DNA of 7,201 nt from contig CANNLB010000121.1 of assembly GCA_947505565.1 (NCBI GenBank), positions 1 through 7,201 of the forward strand, read 5' to 3'. The stretch comes from Acidobacteriota bacterium (GTDB lineage Bacteria > Acidobacteriota > Terriglobia > Bryobacterales > Bryobacteraceae). The translations under genes and the position numbers were made by a program. The stretch's first letter is position 1. Each line of letters starts with the position of its first letter. Of this stretch, positions 1-6,430 are shown one piece after another. The notes beneath the pieces were generated by a model. That model searched no databases. It saw only the letters and a list, made by a program, of their open reading frames with translations, and had not been told where the DNA came from.

Positions 1-525
1 TCGATGGAAGTGTTTGCGGACGACATGTTGGAGATGGAACGCCAAGCCCGATCGATTGCGACGTGGGGCGAGAATGTCTACGTGAAAATCCCGGTCACCA
101 ACACCCTGGGACAGCCGACCTATGATTTAGTCTCGCGGCTTTCGAAAGCGGGGGTAAAGTTGAACGTTACCGCGCTCATGACGCTCGGCCAAGTGCGTGA
201 TGTTTGTTTCGCGTTGGCTGATGGGGCCCCGGCGTACGTAAGTGTCTTCGCTGGTCGCATGGCGGATACGGGGCGGGACCCGGTTCCGATGATGTCGGCA
301 GCTTTGGAAATTTTGGCGCTGTACCCGCAGACTGAGTTAATCTGGGCGAGCCCTCGCGAGCTGCTGAACATCTTCCAGGCCGACGAGATCGGCTGCCACA
401 TTATCACGGTGACAAGCGACATCCTGAACAAGCTTTCGTTGGTGGGGAAAGACCTTGATGAATACTCGCTGGATACAGTAAAAATGTTTCGGACGGACGC
501 CGTCGCGAGCGGATTCACCCTATAA
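1..525 (+). CDS. Transaldolase / fructose-6-phosphate aldolase family protein, 5' end outside window
   Basis: The reading frame is open from base 1, which encodes a Ser before the first in-window Met, and ends at TAA 523-525. About 174 residues are present and the N-terminus lies outside. Numbering from that Met, the family signatures are EVFADD (2-7), VYVKIPVTNT (25-34), whose Lys28 sits where the family places its Schiff-base lysine, NVTALMT (54-60) and SVFAGRMADTGRDP (about 80-93). Family members are cytosolic (alpha/beta)8 barrels that transfer or cleave dihydroxyacetone units of sugar phosphates through a lysine imine. The compact form resembles the roughly 220-residue FSA/TalC type rather than the longer TalB type, and such short members also occur in surface-polysaccharide loci. 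The substrate cannot be read from sequence. The gene converges on the glycosyltransferase operon to its right. The family call is firm; the exact activity is open. Confidence 0.9.
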   Translation, partial: SMEVFADDMLEMERQARSIATWGENVYVKIPVTNTLGQPTYDLVSRLSKAGVKLNVTALMTLGQVRDVCFALADGAPAYVSVFAGRMADTGRDPVPMMSAALEILALYPQTELIWASPRELLNIFQADEIGCHIITVTSDILNKLSLVGKDLDEYSLDTVKMFRTDAVASGFTL

Positions 526-664
526 CCACGATCTCTTGTGATGTTCGGTCCGTGGGATCTTCTTGCGGTGGTGAGACCATCAGTCCCTGCCACGTCCGGG
601 TCCATTCAAACTAGGAGTCATAACCGATGAACCTATAATCGGCAGTTGAAGCCCCTCGGCGAAG

Positions 665-699
665 CGGTTCGATCTCAATCGCTTTCTGCTGATCAACCG
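665..699. other. Weak intergenic hairpin after the transaldolase gene
   Basis: CGGTT (665-669) and GATC (671-674) pair with GATC (691-694) and AACCG (695-699). This gives nine base pairs with one bulged C at 670 and a 16-base loop. It lies 140 bases past the transaldolase stop and has no T-run on either side, so it is not a convincing intrinsic terminator. It could still act as an RNA 3' structure between the two convergent genes. Confidence 0.2.
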
Positions 700-725
700 A
701 GGATTTCATTGCGTACAGGAGTATC

Positions 726-768
726 CGTTCAATCGGTAGATTTCGGTGAACGCGCCACCTTTTGAACG
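726..768. terminator. Two-tier inverted repeat, possible 3' structure of the methyltransferase operon
   Basis: An outer stem of CGTTCAA (726-732) with TTGAACG (762-768) encloses an inner stem of GGTG (745-748) with CACC (756-759) around a 7-base loop. On the minus strand it begins 32 bases past the methyltransferase stop codon, where a transcript end is expected. There is no T-run, so a classical Rho-independent terminator is unlikely. Reading it as a transcript-end or stabilising structure is inference from position. Confidence 0.25.
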
Positions 769-800
769 ATCCTGGTCCGATTTAATTCGGGTGCCGTCGT

Positions 801-1601
801 CTACTTCGTTCCCCAGATCACAATATTCCAGCTCCACCAGCGAAGGAGAGGCAATCGACAAAGCAGGGAATCGAGACCGCGCAGCGGGAGCCACCACCAG
901 AGGGACCCCGATGTCTCCCGGAAGATTCTTTTCCAATAGCGGTCTTCGTTCGGATGGACCCGATCAATGAGGTAGTACTTCAGGAAGAGCAAAAGGCTGA
1001 CCAACCAAAACTCCTGATGCCCGACGTTTTTAAAATACTGTTTGACCAGTTGAATGTCGCCCATCCGAAGGGGTTCCTCGTCGGGCGTGCGAACTTCGGT
1101 GGCCATGTTGCGATACACATTAATTACCGGGTTGTAACCGATAGGGTCGATCGAGAAAAAGGTTCCGCCAGGGCGGAGCGCATCCTTAATCTGCCGGAAA
1201 AGCGTGGGACGGTCCGGGACGTGATGGATGGCGTTGGCGATGTAAACGAAATCGTAGTGATCTTTGGGGACCGAAAGATCTTCGGCGGTTGAAACGATGC
1301 CTTCGAGCTTAACTCCGTGGAGTTCTCCGAGGCGAACGGCTGTTTCGACCATGCCGGGCGAGATATCGACCGTGGTAACCTGGGCACCCATAAGGGAGAA
1401 ATAGACACTGCTTTCGCCCAATCCGCTTCCGATGTCGAGAATCCGCTTCCCCTTCAGGTCCCCCATCATCTTGAGGATGAACTTGTTTTCCATGGCGGTG
1501 GGAGCCTCGAAGGCCTCTCTCACGTTAATGTCGTTGAGGTCGGTCGAGCGAGCCCACTCGTCGTGGAATTCAGTCTCGCGGTGGTGCAAAGAATCGTTCA
1601 T
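801..1601 (-). CDS. Class I SAM-dependent methyltransferase with hydrophobic C-terminal tail
   Basis: This 266-residue protein should transfer a methyl group from S-adenosylmethionine. The Rossmann-type core shows the glycine-rich motif I LDIGSGLGE (55-63), the acidic end of strand 2 in TTVDIS (Asp79), AEDLS (107-110) and the motif-IV region FVYIANAIHHVPD (118-130), followed by LRPGG (142-146). After the core, a tail from about 198 to 263 is rich in Leu and Trp (WWW 235-237, WWSW 255-258) and contains YYLIDRVHPNEDRYW, a pattern I associate with methyltransferases of glycan loci. The tail suggests membrane association and a lipid-linked substrate. The ATG (1599-1601) overlaps the stop of the upstream glycosyltransferase as ATGA, which implies translational coupling. 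AAGGA lies only 3 bases before the ATG, so its own ribosome site is poor. It is the last gene of the operon. The acceptor is unknown. Confidence 0.88.
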   Translation of the reverse strand: MNDSLHHRETEFHDEWARSTDLNDINVREAFEAPTAMENKFILKMMGDLKGKRILDIGSGLGESSVYFSLMGAQVTTVDISPGMVETAVRLGELHGVKLEGIVSTAEDLSVPKDHYDFVYIANAIHHVPDRPTLFRQIKDALRPGGTFFSIDPIGYNPVINVYRNMATEVRTPDEEPLRMGDIQLVKQYFKNVGHQEFWLVSLLLFLKYYLIDRVHPNEDRYWKRIFRETSGSLWWWLPLRGLDSLLCRLPLLRWWSWNIVIWGTK

Positions 1602-2578
1602 AGGTCCTTAGGAGGGAGAAAGTTAACTGTACGATAGACGGTGTAGAGGGGGCGGGCTTTTGCCTCGTCGTAGAGACGGGCCAGATATTCGCCGAACACA
1701 CCGAGGCAGGCCATCGTGGTTCCGCTCGTCAAGCAGATTAAGACGACTCCAGAGGTCCATCCAGGAACGACATAAAGCCCGCTCATCACTCGGAACACGG
1801 CGTAGGCGCCGTAGAGAAGGCCCAAGGCGGTGAACAAACCGCCCAAGAGAAAGGCGAGCCGGAGAGGGAACGGCGAGAAGGAGACGGCGGCATCCCAGGC
1901 GAGGGAGAACATTTTCCGGAACGGGTATTTGGTTTCGCCCGCCGCGCGGGGAGGCCGCACAAATTCGACGTAGGCGGTGGCAAATCCGATCCAGGACGCC
2001 ATTCCTCGGAGAAAGCGGTGGCGCTCTCCCATTCCTCTCAAAGCGGAGAGACTCACTTGAGACATCAAGCGGTAGTCGCCGACGTCGACGGGTAGATCGC
2101 GGTCTACGAGCAGTCGCATGAGGCGATAAAAGGCCCAAGCCGAGATTCGCTTGAAGAGAGATTCGCCTTCCCGTTTGGTTCGCCTCGCGTAGACGATGTC
2201 ATATCCTTCGCAATATTTTTCGATCATCTGACTGACCAATTCCGGTGGGTCCTGAAGATCGGCATCCATGAGTACGACGGCGTCGCCGATGGCGCAGTCG
2301 AGGCCGGCGGTGGCGGCGATTTGGTGGCCGAAGTTGCGGGCGAGGGCTACAACCTTGAACCGGGGGTCGGAGTTGGCTTGGGCGATCAGGAGATCCAGGG
2401 AACGGTCGGAGCTGCCATCATTCACGAAGATGATCTCCGTTTCGCTGGAGAGGGTGGGCAAGAGGAGCTTTAGACGTTCAATGACGAGCGGGAGGACTTC
2501 CACTTCGTTGTAGATGGGAAGCACCAAGGAAAGCCTTCGGGGTGCATCACGCGGGATGAGGGGATAGTAAGTCGCCAA
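1598..2578 (-). CDS. Family 2 glycosyltransferase, polyprenyl/dolichyl-phosphate sugar synthase type
   Basis: This 326-residue enzyme has the GT-A fold of the DPM1/GtrB/ArnC group, which transfers a nucleotide-sugar residue to polyprenyl phosphate at the cytoplasmic membrane face. Visible motifs are PIYNE (21-25), NDGSSD (53-58), RNFGHQIAATAGLD (81-94), the metal-binding DADLQDPPE (105-113), GDYRLM (167-172), ERHRFLRGM (185-193) and GETKYPF (214-220). Two membrane helices follow at about 238-262 and 272-296, then the basic/acidic end EYLARLYDEAKARP (297-310) typical of this group. The length is normal. The start is TTG at 2578: the frame is open up to the previous gene's stop, no ATG or GTG lies ahead of the catalytic fold, and GGAG sits 11 bases upstream. 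It follows the 851-residue membrane protein by 30 bases and overlaps the methyltransferase by 4. The donor sugar cannot be told from sequence. Confidence 0.93.
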   Translation of the reverse strand: MATYYPLIPRDAPRRLSLVLPIYNEVEVLPLVIERLKLLLPTLSSETEIIFVNDGSSDRSLDLLIAQANSDPRFKVVALARNFGHQIAATAGLDCAIGDAVVLMDADLQDPPELVSQMIEKYCEGYDIVYARRTKREGESLFKRISAWAFYRLMRLLVDRDLPVDVGDYRLMSQVSLSALRGMGERHRFLRGMASWIGFATAYVEFVRPPRAAGETKYPFRKMFSLAWDAAVSFSPFPLRLAFLLGGLFTALGLLYGAYAVFRVMSGLYVVPGWTSGVVLICLTSGTTMACLGVFGEYLARLYDEAKARPLYTVYRTVNFLPPKDL

Positions 2579-2589
2579 AGAGCAGAGAT

Positions 2590-2593
2590 CTCC
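2590..2593 (-). promoter_or_regulatory. Shine-Dalgarno site deciding the TTG start of the GT2 gene
   Basis: GGAG on the minus strand lies 11 bases before the TTG at 2578-2576. The frame upstream contains no ATG, GTG or TTG before the in-frame TAG at 2611-2609. Later candidate starts would delete the first beta strand of the glycosyltransferase fold. The spacing is slightly long. Confidence 0.5.
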
Positions 2594-2608
2594 GTTTCGA
2601 AAAATCGT

Positions 2609-5164
2609 CTAAGGAACCGGTGTACAAGACAAAATACGGAAGCTCAAACGTCGATTGTCCGAGTTGGCCCCCACGTCGCGTGGCACAAAATGCTTATCGG
2701 GCATCAGTTGAAGTTCGCCGGTTACCGGGGTGGGAAGTTCTACCACCATGTCATAACGACCAGGCTTGGAGATGGTCCAAGTATAGTTTGATCCATTTGG
2801 ACCAGTGGATTTGACGTTTATGGGCAATAACGCAGGCACTCCCGGGACTTCAATTTGGAGTCGAAGGCGTCGATAGGGATTCGACACGCTGGGCACGAGT
2901 ACCGCACCCGCGGGAGTGATCCATTGGTCCTCGGTTGCACCGCGGGTGGTGAACGAGAGAGAGAGGGGGAGAGAAGACGTTGCGGAAGGTGCCGGTGCGC
3001 CGACACCGTCGGTCGACAAACTCCATCGACCGAACAGAATGTTGAGCAGTCGTGTGTCTGCGCCCTGGGGCGAAGTCGTTCCTTCGGAGCGCAATTCGAT
3101 TTTGCTAAAACCGGCAGGAATGGCCATGGCGGGGGTTCGAACTCTCCCCTTGCCGGTGGGAGCGGTGAAGGTTCCCGCGGGTTGCCCGTCGACGAAGAGG
3201 GAGACGAGACGCGGTTTGCCGTGAGGTCCCAGCATTGAATCCGCTTCCAGCGCAATCGTGGTGGCGCTTGGCGCGAACGCAAGGAGTTCCCCGGTATCCT
3301 TCATCCAATGCACCGGGTCAGCCCCTAAGTATTCGGTTTCGTACCAACCTTCGCCGGTGACGGTGACAACGGGTTGGACCGTGATGAGGCTGTACCGATT
3401 GTTCTCGAAGATAGCGGTGCTTTTTTGTGCCCAGCCGCTGCGAGCTTTCTCGATCAGGATATGGGAAAGGGACTGGAGGGAAGGGGCTGGGCGCGCCTGT
3501 AACATCTCCGAGTAGACGCCCTGAAAGTACTGGTAAGAGGGGGCGCGAAAGAAGTAGCTGGCCCAAGTGGCGGGGAGGGTTGCCGGGAGCAGGAGCAAGG
3601 TTTTTCCTCGCGGGGCCGTGACTTGTTCAAGACCTTCCAGGCTGCTGAAGTCTCGCATGTATTGGGCGGGATCTCCAGTTCCGGACCGATAAACGGTCCC
3701 GGCGAGCACTCCATACGCGTTCCGCATGTAGCCTGCATAAACAACGCCGCTGACCAGGATCCAGCCGACGGTAAGAAGCCGGACAAAAAGCCCGAGTTCC
3801 TTCTTCCAACTTCCGAGGGCGGCGAGTCCGGCGACGGTACCGAGCGGCACCAGATAGAAGAGATAGAGGGTGACCTTGTAGAGGCTGTATTCGGAGCCAC
3901 CGAGTCCCATCCAGATGCCTACTGGCGCGCAGATGAGTAGGGACGACCAGACGAAGCTCCGGCTGGCGCCGCGAAGTGAAGTCCAACCGAAGAGGCAGAT
4001 GGCGGCGAGGATGACGCTGAGAGTGATGGCCACAGCGCGGACGAGGGGAGAGACGGCCTCGATGGAGGACAACCCGAAAAACATGGTGAAGTAGTTTTCC
4101 AGGCTAAGTCCGATTTTATTCATCGGGCGGCCTTTAAATACGGCCACGTATCCGAGCGCGGCGTAGTAAACGTTGTATCCGTTGACGAGGATGACGACCA
4201 AGCCGGCCTGGGCAAAGCCGAGCGCCGCAGCGGTGACGGCTGGGATCCCTTCCCGAAAGCGATCGACGAAGACGGCGGCTAAAACGGGAGCCAGGATAAA
4301 CGGCAGTACCTCCGGGTAAAACGCGATTTGCATCGCCAGGAGGATGCCGAAGGCCACCATGTGGGATCGATTTCCACGCCCCAGTTCGAGCCCGGTGGTG
4401 ATCAAAAGGAAGGCGATTCCCAGGCCGATGGTTTGGGGGAGAAAGCCGGAAGCCAATGCCCAGTGGACCATCATCAAGTTGCAGGCGAAGGCCCCAAGCG
4501 CAAAGCGTTTGGTGAGTGAAGACGAGAAGACCAGCCCCGCCAAAACGGTGAAGCTGAGAATGGCCACCACGAGCAAGAAACAGCAAACGCCGACGTAGGC
4601 CCAGTACGCTTTCACCCCGAGAAACGCACTGACGGTGGCCAAGACGTAGGGCACTCCCATGCGGAAGTGCCCGTTAAAGAAGCTCCACATTTGCGTCTTC
4701 CAGATCTGTTCGTGGATTGGCTCCGGGGAGGCGTGATAGCCTTGGTCCCGCACGAAATCCGCGACCGCGCAGTTCGAATAGCTGTCGCCCAAAAAGGGAT
4801 AGGCACCGGTGGCCCAGTAGGGTGCCGCGAACAAGACGACGCCCAAGAGACCAATTGCCAGGGTGCCAAGCTCCAGGGGATCCAGTTCGAGGATGGGGCG
4901 GCGATTCCGCCAGAAGAAATAGATGGAGAGCCCGAGGTGCAGGCCGACGGAAGCTGGCGCGCCAATGCTGACGGGCACGCCCAGATAATTCAAGTTCGCC
5001 ACAGTTAGAGTGACGCCGCCGAGGCCCAACACCAGCGCGTAAGTCCACCACCTGAGGTTACGCGGGCCAGGAAAGAGTAACTGAGCGACCCAGGCACCGC
5101 TGGCCAGATACAGGGAAAAGCAGAGGAACAATACGGTTATGGAGGGAAGAGTAGATGGGGCCAT
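2609..5164 (-). CDS. Large polytopic membrane protein with C-terminal beta-rich modules, GT-C-like
   Basis: This is an 851-residue protein. Residues 1 to about 480 contain roughly 14 to 16 hydrophobic segments, for example near 7-29, 40-60, 98-118, 187-212, 308-330, 372-394, 429-450 and 460-478. The first long loop after an early helix carries YPFLGDSYSNCAVADFVRDQG (122-142). Its Asp127 sits where GT-C glycosyltransferases keep a catalytic acidic residue, and SEYSLYKVTLYLFYLVP (424-440) also recalls that class. Residues 480-851 are soluble and probably outside the membrane. They include two beta-rich segments, about 600-714 and 733-848, each ending in D-x-R-x-L. GT-C enzymes use polyprenyl-phosphate sugars, and the next gene encodes just such a synthase, so a lipid-sugar-dependent transferase is the best guess. 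No exact family is recognised. The ATG start has no clear ribosome-binding site and is the only sensible one. It is the first gene of the operon. Confidence 0.85.
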   Translation of the reverse strand: MAPSTLPSITVLFLCFSLYLASGAWVAQLLFPGPRNLRWWTYALVLGLGGVTLTVANLNYLGVPVSIGAPASVGLHLGLSIYFFWRNRRPILELDPLELGTLAIGLLGVVLFAAPYWATGAYPFLGDSYSNCAVADFVRDQGYHASPEPIHEQIWKTQMWSFFNGHFRMGVPYVLATVSAFLGVKAYWAYVGVCCFLLVVAILSFTVLAGLVFSSSLTKRFALGAFACNLMMVHWALASGFLPQTIGLGIAFLLITTGLELGRGNRSHMVAFGILLAMQIAFYPEVLPFILAPVLAAVFVDRFREGIPAVTAAALGFAQAGLVVILVNGYNVYYAALGYVAVFKGRPMNKIGLSLENYFTMFFGLSSIEAVSPLVRAVAITLSVILAAICLFGWTSLRGASRSFVWSSLLICAPVGIWMGLGGSEYSLYKVTLYLFYLVPLGTVAGLAALGSWKKELGLFVRLLTVGWILVSGVVYAGYMRNAYGVLAGTVYRSGTGDPAQYMRDFSSLEGLEQVTAPRGKTLLLLPATLPATWASYFFRAPSYQYFQGVYSEMLQARPAPSLQSLSHILIEKARSGWAQKSTAIFENNRYSLITVQPVVTVTGEGWYETEYLGADPVHWMKDTGELLAFAPSATTIALEADSMLGPHGKPRLVSLFVDGQPAGTFTAPTGKGRVRTPAMAIPAGFSKIELRSEGTTSPQGADTRLLNILFGRWSLSTDGVGAPAPSATSSLPLSLSFTTRGATEDQWITPAGAVLVPSVSNPYRRLRLQIEVPGVPALLPINVKSTGPNGSNYTWTISKPGRYDMVVELPTPVTGELQLMPDKHFVPRDVGANSDNRRLSFRILSCTPVP

Positions 5165-5876
5165 TGTTGTCTGAAATTGAACTACCCGGTTAGAGGCACC
5201 CCACGGCCTTCATCGCGGAGCCGATATGGATTGAGGGTAGGGCCTCGCTCCTCTCGTCTGAACGGCGTTACCCCGCCCGGCGGAGGGCCAAGAATTACAT
5301 TTGAGCGCTCCGAGCAAAAGCGATTGTTGCCAAGGTCTTAGGACACCCATTCTACAGTATTACACTATATCATACGAACCGTTCCCCAGCAAACGAAGGG
5401 AGTCAGTTTACGAACGGTGACGATTCGTCCTCCGCCCGAAGCGGCGGGCACCCGCGTGGACAGGTTTTGTCCCTGAGCCGTTCGTCGGCCCAAGGCTTCA
5501 TGGCGTGCTTAAAATCGTCCTGCGGAGGGCCTTCGTCCTGTGGAACAATCCCGCTTTTGGCATTCTTGTGTGGCGAAGCTTCATCGGGCAGCCGGGTGCA
5601 GCCAAGCAGGGCACGACCGCCGCCGGGGACCGGAAGACCCAATAGTTCTCCCCGCTCGCCTCGAATCGATCGAAGTGGCACTGAGCGAGGTGGGGGGACC
5701 GCTCCCGTCCTGCCGGTCTTTTCGAGACGTTCAGGTGATGACCAAGTTGGGGGAATCCTTTCCCGGCTGTGGGTGTTCGTCGAGATCGTTCGCGCAGGCG
5801 GTGTGATCTGTTCCCGAGGAGCCAGGCTTGGGTTGAGCGCGGGGCTCCGCAAGTTCGGCGGGGCGGGGGCACGAAG
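5165..5876. other. Gene-free region upstream of the operon
   Basis: I recognise no gene here. Bases 5165-5400 would be the leader and promoter region of the minus-strand operon, with a short AT-rich island near 5355-5375. From 5401 to the stop at 5884-5886, plus frame 1 stays open for about 160 codons, but the product is rich in Ser, Arg, Gly and Pro, has no recognisable motif and no good ribosome site. Competing open frames exist on both strands over the same bases, as expected in GC-rich decayed DNA. Given the transposase remnant directly downstream, this may be scrambled mobile-element sequence, but I could not find the catalytic core of a transposase in any frame. Confidence 0.6.
5364..5392 (-). 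promoter_or_regulatory. Candidate sigma-70-type promoter for the three-gene operon
   Basis: On the minus strand, TTGCTG (5392-5387) is followed after 17 bases by TATAGT (5369-5364). These match the consensus at 3 of 6 and 5 of 6 positions. The site lies in the AT-richest stretch of the intergenic region and would give a leader of about 190 bases before the ATG at 5164. A 7-base inverted repeat, ACCGTTC (5378-5384) with GAACGGT (5412-5418), brackets the -35 box and could be an operator. All of this is consensus matching, and the consensus may differ in this organism. Confidence 0.35.
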
Positions 5877-5922
5877 CCGGATGTAGGAGGCGGGGGCAGT
5901 TTGCCCCGATCCTCCGTATCGG
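5877..5922. repeat. REP-like imperfect palindrome headed by GTAG
   Basis: A 46-base imperfect palindrome. CCG..AT (5877-5882, with G5880 bulged) pairs with ATCGG (5918-5922). GGAGG (5886-5890) pairs with CCTCC (5911-5915), and GGGGCA (5893-5898) pairs with TGCCCC (5902-5907) around a GTT loop. That is about 16 pairs in three stems. GTAG at 5883-5886 directly heads the main hairpin, a hallmark of REP sequences mobilised by REP-associated tyrosine transposases. There is no T-run on either side, so it is not a terminator. It lies exactly where recognisable transposase sequence begins. Copy number in the genome is unknown, so the REP label is tentative; the palindrome itself is certain. Confidence 0.5.
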
Positions 5923-6123
5923 ATCGTTCGGCCACTGCGGCCCGATTTCCGGGGTCAACACGGCAGGCGGGTCTGGGTGAATCTTGCCGTTGAAAGTTGC
6001 CGGAGGATGGGGATTCCGGTGCGGCAATATCTGCTCAGCGTTTTGCCGGGGATGGCGGATCGGAAGGTGAGCGAAGTGGCGGAGTTGACCCCGTCGGCTT
6101 GGTTGCGGCGGCAAAAGGCCTAG
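5887..6123 (+). pseudogene. IS66-type transposase, C-terminal remnant
   Basis: The frame is open from 5887, just after a TAG, to the TAG at 6121-6123. The product has a stretch reading LAVESCRRMGIPVRQYLLS and then VLPGMADRKVSEVAELTPSAW, about 20 residues each. This matches the usual C-terminus of IS66 transposases (ESCRR, YL..VLP, ELTP..W). No initiation region or DDE catalytic core precedes it. A trace of the preceding family segment seems to lie in another frame: a GS..QAG pattern is read in frame 3 near 5951-5971, then homology continues in frame 1, which implies a frameshift or small deletion. The remnant is 79 codons against roughly 500 in a full transposase. It is an old insertion-sequence scar and almost certainly not functional. 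The family call rests on the last 50 residues. Confidence 0.75.
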
Positions 6124-6166
6124 CCGAGTGTATGGACATTCGCAAGGCTGGGGTTGGCCGAACGAT
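5923..6166. repeat. 12-base perfect inverted repeat bracketing the IS66 remnant
   Basis: ATCGTTCGGCCA at 5923-5934 is the exact reverse complement of TGGCCGAACGAT at 6155-6166, leaving 220 bases between the arms. The left arm starts at the base after the REP-like palindrome, and the right arm lies 31 bases past the transposase stop, where an IS66 right end could fall. One such 12-base match is expected by chance somewhere in 7 kb, but it is less likely this close to a mobile-element scar. No target-site duplication was seen. Confidence 0.35.
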
Positions 6167-6430
6167 TACGGTACGAGCGCCACACCGCATAAAGGCGTCT
6201 TCGGCGCAATTCCATCCGCACTGCTCTGTACTCTTACGCGGCCCCATGGACGGCCACCGGGACCGCGCCCCTGAGCCTATTGGCATCGCGGAAAGAGTAT
6301 TGTCAGCCGACGACGCGGGGGGAGCGAAGTCCAGAGGCTCTCCCTCAAATACGCTGTATTCCGCCCGACTACACCTCAAGATGAGGTTTCCCAGAACGAC
6401 AATGTTTTTTGAGACGAATTGTGCGGCTCA
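6124..6430. other. Gene-free stretch between IS66 remnant and the right-hand gene
   Basis: No convincing gene on either strand; the open frames here have no recognisable motif and overlap one another. It probably contains the end of the insertion-sequence scar and the 3' flank of the minus-strand gene ending at 6431. The only structure of note is a small hairpin, ACCTCA (6373-6378) with TGAGGT (6382-6387) around a 3-base loop, 44 bases past that gene's stop. It lacks a T-run on the minus strand, so it is at best a weak transcript-end structure. Confidence 0.5.

Noticed and set aside
634..639. Perfect TATAAT as a promoter for a plus-strand transcript
   Set aside because: No -35 element at 16-18 bases and no gene follows on the plus strand before the antisense of the methyltransferase.
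2855..3238. Plus-strand frames of 100-130 codons opposite the membrane protein gene
   Set aside because: Shadows of the 851-residue coding region; low-complexity Arg/Gly/Ser-rich translations.
5233..5273. Possible leader hairpins: GAGG/CCTC and GGGTA/TACCC
   Set aside because: Stems of only four or five pairs, one with a 29-base loop. No riboswitch or attenuator pattern is visible.
5401..5886. Long open plus-strand frame of about 160 codons
   Set aside because: The product is Ser/Arg/Gly/Pro-rich with no motif, there is no ribosome site, and similar-length frames overlap on the minus strand. This is typical of stop-poor GC-rich noise.
5403..5935. Minus-strand frames of about 145-149 codons
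   Set aside because: Pro/Arg/Ser-rich translations without conserved motifs, mirrored by equally open frames on the other strand.
6155..6169. Exact IS66 right terminus ending in CGATTAC
   Set aside because: The position after the transposase stop is reasonable, but no matching left end or target duplication is in the window, so the end is not called as a boundary.
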